The notes beneath the pieces were generated by a model. The model did no database searches, was not told the DNA's origin, and saw nothing but the letters and a program-made list of their open reading frames with translations. Shown in pieces: positions 49,301 to 55,554 of a DNA stretch of 55,554 bases. How positions within the stretch are numbered: position 1 is the first letter of the stretch; every line of letters begins with the position of its first letter. A program made the translations under genes and the position numbers. The stretch is from Akkermansia sp. (GTDB taxonomy: Bacteria; Verrucomicrobiota; Verrucomicrobiia; Verrucomicrobiales; Akkermansiaceae), in assembly GCA_017546445.1 (NCBI GenBank), contig JAFYWX010000003.1, positions 1-55,554 on the forward strand, written 5' to 3'.

Positions 49301-52300
49301 ATGAAGCTTCATCTGCCTTTTTTTCTCCGTAAATCACTTCTGAGCTGCCTGGCTGCTTTCATCGTCTGCACCGTGGGGAGCGGTGCCGCCTGGGCAGAGC
49401 CACAGAACCTCACCCATCATGGTTCCTACCTCTACTGGGATACCCAGAGCGAATCCTTTGTGAATGAGGAGGGCAATGCCGCCGCCTTTACTGTGGGGGA
49501 TAATGTAAGCTTCACCGGCGAAAGCACTGTGACGCTCTGCGAGGATATCTCCGCCGGTACGCTGGCGATTGAGAAGGGTGCCGATGTCACCATCGTCCTT
49601 GATGTCTACGAGCTCAATGTCGACCGCATCGAGCTTTCCGGCTTGCTTGATATGGGCTATTCGCTTCATATTGGCGAGGGGACTACCCTGGCCGTGCAGA
49701 GTGCCAGCGCGGTGTTGGATTCCAATCTTGTTCTGGGAGACAAGGGCGGCTTTGAGGTCGGCGCTGCTGCCAGTTTGAATCATAACGCGCTCACGCTTCA
49801 GGGCAATACCTCATTCACCCTCGCCGCTGCCGGCGATGGCAAGACCTACACCCTCCTCACCGGCATTACCAGGCTGGTAGATGCTGCAGGTAATACCATC
49901 ACCCTGGATTCTTCGAATAATGCCATCTCCAACTACTTCGATACCACCCAGCCCGGCACCGGGTTCTGGGCAGATGCCATTCTGCAACTGAGCGAAGATG
50001 GAATCCTCCGGCTCGTCCGCCACAGTGAGGCTGTGAAGCCGGCTGTGACTATCTCCACCCGCCGGACCGGCTCTGTGGATTACCAATATTATGAGGGCGT
50101 GCATTTTGCGGATATTGAGTATACGCCCGGCTCTTCCTACGCCCGCGGCGGCGCGATTTATGGGGACTCTTCCAGCACCATCACGCTGAGCGATAACGGG
50201 AGCGTGACGTTCAGCGGGAACACGGCGTCTTCCTACTCCTACTACGCCACCGGCGGAGCGATTGATGGGGATGTGACGATGACAGGGAACGGAGATGTGA
50301 GCTTCAGCGGGAATACGGCATCTTCCTCCTACGGCGTCGCCCACGGCGGCGCGATTGATGGGGATGTGACGATGACAGGGAACGGGTCTGTGACCTTCAG
50401 CGGGAATACGGCATCTTCCTCCCGTTCCGATGCCTGCGGCGGCGCGATTTATGGGGATGACATAAGGTTGAGTAACAATGGGAGCGTGACGTTCAGCGGG
50501 AATACGGCGTCTGCTTCCTCCGACGCCTACGGCGGCGCGATTTATGGGGGCACCATCACGCTGAGCGATAACGGGAGCGTGGAGTTCATCGGGAATACGG
50601 CATCTTCTTCCTCCGCCGCCTCCGGCGGCGCGATTTATGGAGGCTCCTCCAGCAACATCACACTGAGCAATAACAAAGGTAGCATAACTTTCAGCGGGAA
50701 TACGGCAGAGTCTGCTTCCTCTAGGGCCTACGGCGGCGCGATTCATGGAGATTCTGGCAGCTTCATCACACTGAGCAATAACAAAGGTAGCATAACTTTC
50801 AGCGGGAATACGGCAGAGTCTGCTTCCTCCTACGCCGACGGCGGCGCGATTTATGGAGGCTCCTCCAGCAACATCACGCTGAGCAACAACGGGAGCGTGA
50901 GCTTCAGCGGGAATACGGCGTCTGCTTCCTCCGACGCCTACGGCGGCGCGATTTATGGGGGCACCATCACGCTGAGCGATAACGGGAGCGTGGAGTTCAG
51001 CGGGAATACGGCAGAGTCTGCTTCCTCCTACGCCTACGGCGGCGCGATTTATAGGTATGTGACGATGACAGGGAACGGAGCTGTGACCTTCAGCGGGAAT
51101 ACGGCATCTTCCTCCTCCTCCGCCGCCTCCGGCGGCGCGATTTATGGCTCTGTGACGATGACAGGGAACGGAGATGTGAGCTTCAGCGGGAATACGGCGG
51201 CGTCTGCTTCCTCCGACGCCTACGGCGGCGCGATTTATGGGGGCACCATCACACTGAGCAATAACAAAGGTAGCATAACTTTCAGCGGGAATACGGCAGA
51301 GTCTGCTTCCTCCTACGCCTACGGCGGCGCGATTTATGGGGGCACCATCACACTGAGCAATAACAAAGGTAGCATAACTTTCAGCGGGAATACGGCGTCT
51401 GATTCCTCCTACGCCAAAGGCGGCGCGATTTATGGGGATGAGGACATCACGCTGAGCGATAACGGGAGCGTGGTATTTGAAGGGAATACGGCAGAGTCTG
51501 CGTCCTCCGACTCCTCCGCCTACGGCGGTGCGATTGAGGGCTCTGTGACGATGACAGGGAACGGAGCTGTGAGCTTTAGCGGGAATACGGTGTCTGGCAG
51601 ATACGCCAAAGGCGGCGCGATTTATGGCTCTGTGACGATGACAGGGAACGGAGATGTGAGCTTCAGCGGGAATACGGCATCTTCCTACGGCGGCGGCGGT
51701 GCGATTTATACACAAGGCGACCTGAGTATCCGGAACAATGATTCAGTGGAATTCTACCAGAATGCCGAGGTAGTGAATGGCAATACCTACCGTCTGCGCA
51801 GTATTTTTGCATTAGGTGGTAGTGGTGCTGTGATATCTCTTTCCGCCGCAGCAGGGAAGTGTATCACCTTCCGGGATTCTATCTACATTTGGAACTTATA
51901 CAGTAACAGTAGCTTCAAGCTGAATGAAGCGTACGAGGGTAAGGCTCAGCTGGGCGATATCATCTTCACCGGTGCGACCACGGTGGATGATTTGTACGCC
52001 GTGAAGGGGAATGTAGCCGGTACGGCAGAAGAAATCCTCAATTCCCGAACAACGGAGGTGAATACCTTGACCAACCTCTACGGCGGACGCCTGCGCGTGG
52101 AAGAGGGGGCTGTGTACAAGGGCAATGGTATCACCGCCATGGAGGGCTCTGCCGCCACGGTACGTGTGCAGAATGCCACGCTGAGCCATGTGGGGTATGA
52201 CCTGACCTTCAATGCCGGAACGGCATTGGAGGTGGCGGGGAACAGTACCATCCGTGGCAATGTGAGTCTGCTGGCTGACAGCTTGTTCAAGCTGGAGCAG

Positions 52301-52789
52301 GCGGCGACGCTGAGCCTTCATGAAACACTGCAGGCAGATGCTGCAGAATTGACGGTGCAGGGCGCAGCCCTGCTGGCGGGTAGTTCCACGCTGAATGCCA
52401 GCCTGACCCTGGCAGATGGTGCCACGCTGGATATGATGAGCCTGGATGCCGGGGCGGTGACCATCAACGGTGCTCTGACCTTTGGCGGCAAGGTGGAGAT
52501 GGGGACGAACCTGATGGCGATTCTGAACGAGATGCGAGGCTGGGAAGAAAGCGTGACCCTGTTCACTGGAATTGAGAGCCTGGTGTTGCCACAGGTGGTG
52601 ACATCGGGCGATTCCGGCCGCGTGTGGGTGGGGAATGTGTTCAGTAATCTGGCAGGAAATGAGAGTTATTACATTGATTTCAAGGCCGATGTTGGCGCAC
52701 TGCTCGTTGTTCATGTTCCTGAGCCCACTACAACGGCCCTGAGCATGCTGGCGCTTTCCTCTCTCGTAGTTCGCCGTCGCAGGAAATAA
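49301..52789 (+). CDS. Giant Pmp-like repeat protein with PEP-CTERM tail
   Basis: 1162 residues. Signal peptide (LLSCLAAFIVCTVGSGAAWA) and an N-terminal beta-rich region of about 280 residues. Then about 17 tandem units of 25-36 residues, each with GGAI and FSGN (residues 283 to about 820), the two tetrapeptides that define Chlamydia polymorphic membrane proteins and form beta-helices. A second beta-rich region follows, and the C-terminus is VPEPTTTA, a hydrophobic stretch and RRRRK, a PEP-CTERM tail in place of a Pmp autotransporter barrel. Probably a long, surface-exposed adhesin or matrix protein. The DNA repeats are nearly identical, so copy number should vary between strains. Confidence 0.85.
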   Translation: MKLHLPFFLRKSLLSCLAAFIVCTVGSGAAWAEPQNLTHHGSYLYWDTQSESFVNEEGNAAAFTVGDNVSFTGESTVTLCEDISAGTLAIEKGADVTIVLDVYELNVDRIELSGLLDMGYSLHIGEGTTLAVQSASAVLDSNLVLGDKGGFEVGAAASLNHNALTLQGNTSFTLAAAGDGKTYTLLTGITRLVDAAGNTITLDSSNNAISNYFDTTQPGTGFWADAILQLSEDGILRLVRHSEAVKPAVTISTRRTGSVDYQYYEGVHFADIEYTPGSSYARGGAIYGDSSSTITLSDNGSVTFSGNTASSYSYYATGGAIDGDVTMTGNGDVSFSGNTASSSYGVAHGGAIDGDVTMTGNGSVTFSGNTASSSRSDACGGAIYGDDIRLSNNGSVTFSGNTASASSDAYGGAIYGGTITLSDNGSVEFIGNTASSSSAASGGAIYGGSSSNITLSNNKGSITFSGNTAESASSRAYGGAIHGDSGSFITLSNNKGSITFSGNTAESASSYADGGAIYGGSSSNITLSNNGSVSFSGNTASASSDAYGGAIYGGTITLSDNGSVEFSGNTAESASSYAYGGAIYRYVTMTGNGAVTFSGNTASSSSSAASGGAIYGSVTMTGNGDVSFSGNTAASASSDAYGGAIYGGTITLSNNKGSITFSGNTAESASSYAYGGAIYGGTITLSNNKGSITFSGNTASDSSYAKGGAIYGDEDITLSDNGSVVFEGNTAESASSDSSAYGGAIEGSVTMTGNGAVSFSGNTVSGRYAKGGAIYGSVTMTGNGDVSFSGNTASSYGGGGAIYTQGDLSIRNNDSVEFYQNAEVVNGNTYRLRSIFALGGSGAVISLSAAAGKCITFRDSIYIWNLYSNSSFKLNEAYEGKAQLGDIIFTGATTVDDLYAVKGNVAGTAEEILNSRTTEVNTLTNLYGGRLRVEEGAVYKGNGITAMEGSAATVRVQNATLSHVGYDLTFNAGTALEVAGNSTIRGNVSLLADSLFKLEQAATLSLHETLQADAAELTVQGAALLAGSSTLNASLTLADGATLDMMSLDAGAVTINGALTFGGKVEMGTNLMAILNEMRGWEESVTLFTGIESLVLPQVVTSGDSGRVWVGNVFSNLAGNESYYIDFKADVGALLVVHVPEPTTTALSMLALSSLVVRRRRK
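50147..51760 (+). repeat. Coding tandem repeats, about 17 units
   Basis: Units of about 75-108 bp share near-identical blocks (GGCGGCGCGATTTATGG, TTCAGCGGGAATACGGC, ACGCTGAGCGATAACGGGAG, GTGACGATGACAGGGAACGG). Two or three block types are mixed in changing order, pointing to recombination among units. All units keep the reading frame. Confidence 0.9.
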
Positions 52790-53033
52790 GCGGTTCGGTC
52801 GGAGTCTTGCCTCGGCGTAGCCCCCGCGAGGGGGGGCAAAGACGGGAGCCGACCATCCGTCTTCGGCTTCGCCTACGCCGCGACTGGCAACAAGCCTTGG
52901 CCTGGCCGCTCTGGTTGCTCTTGCCTTACGTCGCCGGCGTCTCTGATGCGACTATGGCGTGTTTTATCCCGCATAAAAATGCCCGCATTCGTTTCTGAAT
53001 GCGGGCATTTTTGATAAAGGAATGCAGGGTGCT
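52790..53033. other. Gap after the Pmp-like gene
   Basis: No gene. It holds an imperfect inverted repeat (GGTCGGAGTCTTGCC near 52798; GGGAGCCGACC near 52843) and the terminator at 52975-53012. Confidence 0.6.
52975..53012. terminator. Bidirectional terminator
   Basis: Arms AAAAATGCCCGCATTC and complement with a 6-nt loop. Serves the Pmp-like gene and the convergent tal-galE operon. Confidence 0.9.
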
Positions 53034-54023
53034 TTAATAGTGACCACCGCGGGGGCCGTTGTGCCACTTCCATGCGGTTTTCACAATATCCTTCACGTCC
53101 TGGTACTTGGGAATCCAGCCGAGGATTTCGGCAGCCTTGCGGGAGTCTGCAATCAGGCGGGCGGGGTCGCCCTCACGGCGGGGACCGTAGGTTACGGGAG
53201 CCTTCATGCCGGTCACTTCTTCTGCGGCTTCGATAATCTGCTTCACGGAGAAGCCGTTGCCGGTGCCGAGGTTGAACCAGTTGGTCTCGCCACCCTTCAT
53301 CAGGTAGTCGAGAGCGCGCAGGTGAGCATCGGCCAGGTCATCCACATGGATGTAGTCGCGGATGCAGGTGCCGTCCGGGGTGTCGTAGTCGGTGCCGAAT
53401 ACGGTGATGCCGGGGCGCTCGCCCTTGATGGCCTGAAGAATCACCGGGATGAGGTGAGACTCGGGCTCGTGGTCTTCGCCGATGGCGCCGTCCACAGAAG
53501 AGCCGGAGGCGTTGAAGTAGCGCAGGAATACGCTCTTGAGGCCGTAGGCGCGGTCGCAGTCCTTGCAGACCTTCTCCAGCATGTACTTGGAGCCACCGTA
53601 GGGGTTGATGGGGTCCTGCTTCTCGGTCTCAGGAATCGGCACCTGGGTGGGTACACCATAGGTGGCGCAGGTGGAGGAGAATACGAAGCGCTTGCAACCG
53701 GCCAGCAGCATGGCGCGGAGCAGCACCAGAGGCTTGGCGATGTTGTTTTCGTAATACTTCAGCGGGTCGGTCACGGACTCTCCCACCTGGATAAAGGCGG
53801 CAAAGTGCACCACGGCATCGAACTTGCCGTTCACCATGAGGGGATACACCACGGAGGGGTCGCCCAGATCACCCTTGACGAGTGTTACGCTATCGTCCAC
53901 AATGGCGGCCTCGTGGCCATAGACCATGCTGTCGAGCACGGTAACGTCTGCACCGCTCTTGACGAGCTGGCGCACGGTGTGGGACCCAATATAACCGGCA
54001 CCGCCGGTAACGAGTACTTTCAT
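53034..54023 (-). CDS. galE: UDP-glucose 4-epimerase
   Basis: 329 residues of the extended SDR family: VTGGAGYIGSHTVRQL (NAD site), the FSSTCATYG strand and NPYGGSKYMLEK with the YxxxK pair, then YIHVDDLADAHLRAL. These match GalE, which interconverts UDP-glucose and UDP-galactose for the Leloir pathway and glycan precursors. It follows the transaldolase gene by 20 nt on the same strand with no promoter seen between, so tal-galE is probably one operon. Confidence 0.9.
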   Translation of the reverse strand: MKVLVTGGAGYIGSHTVRQLVKSGADVTVLDSMVYGHEAAIVDDSVTLVKGDLGDPSVVYPLMVNGKFDAVVHFAAFIQVGESVTDPLKYYENNIAKPLVLLRAMLLAGCKRFVFSSTCATYGVPTQVPIPETEKQDPINPYGGSKYMLEKVCKDCDRAYGLKSVFLRYFNASGSSVDGAIGEDHEPESHLIPVILQAIKGERPGITVFGTDYDTPDGTCIRDYIHVDDLADAHLRALDYLMKGGETNWFNLGTGNGFSVKQIIEAAEEVTGMKAPVTYGPRREGDPARLIADSRKAAEILGWIPKYQDVKDIVKTAWKWHNGPRGGHY

Positions 54024-54043
54024 GATTTATATTGCGTTATTAA

Positions 54044-55000
54044 TTACAGCATGGAAGCCAGCAGGGCTTCAAGCTTGCGGATGTCCGCGGAGAATTTACG
54101 GATACCTTCGGCCGTTTTTTCGGTGGCCATGGCATCTTCGTTGAAGAGGAAACGGAAGTTCTTCTCATCGGCGGGGATGCGCTCGATATCGCTGGTGGCA
54201 GCGGCTTCGGGGGAAAGCAGGGGCTTCACCTCGTCCTCACTGGCGGCCAGTTCTGCGAGCAGACCGGGAGAAATGGTCAGCAGGTCGCAGCCGGCAAGTG
54301 CCAGGATTTCTCCCGTGTTGCGGAAGCTGGCGCCCATAATCTGCACCGGGTAACCGAACTTCTTGTAGTAGTTGTAAATGGTGCGCACGGAGATGACGCC
54401 AGGGTCGGTCTCGGCGGTGTACTTCTCGCCGGTGGCGGCTACGTACCAGTCCAGAATGCGGCCTACGAAGGGAGAAATGAGGCGCACATTGGCCTCTGCA
54501 CAGGCCACAGCCTGCACCAGGCTGAACAGCAGCGTGAGGTTGCAGTGAATGCCTTCCTGCTCCAGCTGGCGGGCGGCCTGAATGCCTTCCCAGGTGGCGG
54601 CAATCTTGATGAGCACGCGCTCGCGGGGAATGCCGGCAGCCTCATACAGAGCCATGATTTCGCGGGCCTTCTGCACGGTGGCTTCGGTATCGAAGGAGAG
54701 GCGGGCATCCACCTCGCTGGATACGCGGCCGGGTACGCGCTTCAGAATCTCCAGACCGAAGGCCACGATAACGCGGTCCATCAGTTCGCCAATCTTTTCT
54801 GCAGGATTAGCCACAGTTGCCTTGAACTCAGCCACCACGGCATCAAGAATCGGGCGGTATTCAGGCTTTGCGGCGGCTGCCAGAATGAGGGACGGATTGG
54901 TGGTTGCGTCCTGCGGGGTGAACTCTTCCATCTGGCGGAAATCACCTGTGTCGGCCACAACGGTCGTATACTTCTTTAACTGTTCAAGCTGTGTTGCCAT
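54044..55000 (-). CDS. tal: Transaldolase (TalB type)
   Basis: 318 residues, TalB-like length. [27 protein letters not shown] is the family start with the catalytic Asp, and Lys132 in [11 protein letters not shown] forms the Schiff base; [13 protein letters not shown] and [23 protein letters not shown] follow as in class I enzymes. It moves dihydroxyacetone units between sugar phosphates in the pentose phosphate pathway. A promoter TTGCAT-17-TAAATT is centred about 30 nt upstream of ATG 55000. Confidence 0.92.
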   Translation of the reverse strand: MATQLEQLKKYTTVVADTGDFRQMEEFTPQDATTNPSLILAAAAKPEYRPILDAVVAEFKATVANPAEKIGELMDRVIVAFGLEILKRVPGRVSSEVDARLSFDTEATVQKAREIMALYEAAGIPRERVLIKIAATWEGIQAARQLEQEGIHCNLTLLFSLVQAVACAEANVRLISPFVGRILDWYVAATGEKYTAETDPGVISVRTIYNYYKKFGYPVQIMGASFRNTGEILALAGCDLLTISPGLLAELAASEDEVKPLLSPEAAATSDIERIPADEKNFRFLFNEDAMATEKTAEGIRKFSADIRKLEALLASML

Positions 55001-55140
55001 AATTGTACGGGGTTAATTTATCATATAAATTCCCATTATGCAAGCCGCCAGTTTGTCCATAAAAGTGATTTTTGCGTGGCTTTTCGCGTGGCGCATTGAG
55101 GCGCTGGCACGATGAATTGCGGCATGTCCGTCATCATCCC

Positions 55141-55169
55141 TTGACAATCTGCATAGCCTGTGGCATCAT
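55141..55169 (+). promoter_or_regulatory. Promoter of tRNA-Arg
   Basis: TTGACA (55141-55146), 17 nt, CATCAT (55164-55169), 14 nt before the tRNA. Confidence 0.65.
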
Positions 55170-55183
55170 GTGCAGCGTTAAGC

Positions 55184-55255
55184 GGCTCCGTCGTTCAATG
55201 GATAGGACGAAGGTTTCCGGTACCTTAGATGTGGGTTCGATTCCCGCCGGGGCTA
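55184..55255 (+). tRNA. tRNA-Arg (anticodon CCG)
   Basis: 72 nt: acceptor GGCTCCG/CGGGGCT, D arm GTTC/GGAC, anticodon stem AAGGT/ACCTT with loop TTCCGGT (anticodon CCG), T arm GTGGG/CCCGC with TTCGATT, discriminator A, no encoded CCA. Confidence 0.92.
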
Positions 55256-55262
55256 TTGACAG

Positions 55263-55303
55263 AAAAATCTCTCAGGTGTCATTGGGGCGCCTGAGAGATT
55301 TTT
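55263..55303 (+). terminator. Terminator of tRNA-Arg
   Basis: AAAAATCTCTCAGG and CCTGAGAGATTTTT arms around a 13-nt loop. Confidence 0.85.
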
Positions 55304-55400
55304 ATGGAATGCAGGATTTTGAATTTGGAATCCGCGGGGCGCGCGCCCGCATAACTACTAATCCTTAGTGCTTCGATAGGTTTTCATCTACCGCAAGCCT

Positions 55401-55554
55401 AATTGGAGTTTGACGGGCAGCGGGCTCGCGTCAGCGAGCGGAACATTGAGCCCGTGAAACGGGCGACATAACAATAGCGAGTGGTGCAGCGGCGTCAGCC
55501 GCGAAACCACTCGTTTTAGTGTAAAAAGTCATTAGAACCCGTGGAACGGGTGAC
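55401..55554. repeat. Family A hairpin repeat, copy 3 (inverted)
   Basis: Reverse complement of 111-261 with minor differences; the GCAGGCTTCGCCTGC unit is replaced by a CGCTCGCTGACGCGAGC-type one, meaning the stem changed on both arms. The window ends inside or at the edge of this repeat. Confidence 0.85.

Noticed and set aside
49811..51715. A 634-codon open frame antisense to the Pmp-like repeats
   Set aside because: It is produced by the regular repeat composition; its His/Arg/Ala-rich, unit-by-unit sequence mirrors the sense repeats and it has no start signals.
1..55554. Window as a circular replicon
   Set aside because: The ends share only GAACGGGTGAC and an inverted repeat, and the content is chromosomal; a contig broken at repeats is simpler.

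Overview
The window reads as a chromosomal segment of a Verrucomicrobiota bacterium, most likely Akkermansia or a close relative (inference). Supporting signs are two exported proteins ending in PEP-CTERM sorting tails (VPEP, a hydrophobic stretch, then RRRR/RRRRK), a very large Chlamydia Pmp-like GGAI/FSGN repeat protein, high-GC housekeeping genes, and many small hairpin-rich interspersed repeats. Most promoters place the -10 hexamer only 5-11 nt before the start codon, so many mRNAs should be nearly or fully leaderless.

Layout. 1-15.4 kb: hairpin repeat, HTH protein, poxB, a PEP-CTERM protein, a possible lipoprotein, ruvC with a DEAD-box helicase, an MBL hydrolase divergent from an OSBS/menC-like enolase, an orphan histidine kinase, a MITE-like element with a 9-bp target duplication, a ribbon-helix-helix protein divergent from tyrosine recombinase 1, SPFH+NfeD, a membrane protein and an octaheme cytochrome with TPRs. 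15.4-28.6 kb: an accessory island starting at tRNA-Val(UAC). It holds a CatA-type acetyltransferase, an AAA ATPase + TOPRIM pair, a fused OLD-like ATPase-TOPRIM protein, an overlapping pair of a HemW-like radical SAM enzyme and an E1/RfbH-like PLP [2Fe-2S] dehydratase, an RloA/RloB (AbiL-type) pair, a GmrSD-like DUF262-DUF1524 protein and a frameshifted ankyrin gene. An exact 48-bp direct repeat (23335-23382 and 28591-28638) brackets the RloAB-GmrSD part, and similar terminator cassettes recur at 16.74, 20.76 and 28.52 kb.

28.6-47.9 kb: host genes again: YlbF-like protein with a Cys-rich tail, EptA-like transferase, rmuC, membrane proteins, GNAT, coaD, a cysteine desulfurase, a self-regulated Fic gene coupled to comEC, nhaC-type antiporter, tdh, RlmI-like methyltransferase, a double polysaccharide deacetylase, a dynamin-like GTPase and rarA. 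47.9-52.8 kb: an array of five hairpins with identical 9-nt spacers, tyrosine recombinase 2, and the divergent 1162-residue Pmp-like surface protein. 52.8-55.6 kb: tal-galE operon, tRNA-Arg(CCG), and an inverted copy of the repeat that opens the window.

The most interesting items are: (1) the radical SAM + E1-like pair, whose PLP enzyme has His in place of the Schiff-base lysine and a C-X57-C-X1-C-X6-C pattern; (2) both recombinase genes share the same regulatory layout, two inverted palindromes each sitting inside a -35/-10 spacer of divergent genes, one of which encodes the repeat-rich surface protein; (3) the hairpin array with constant spacers; (4) the 48-bp direct repeat at the defence module. 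Functions of the defence genes are inferred from motifs only.
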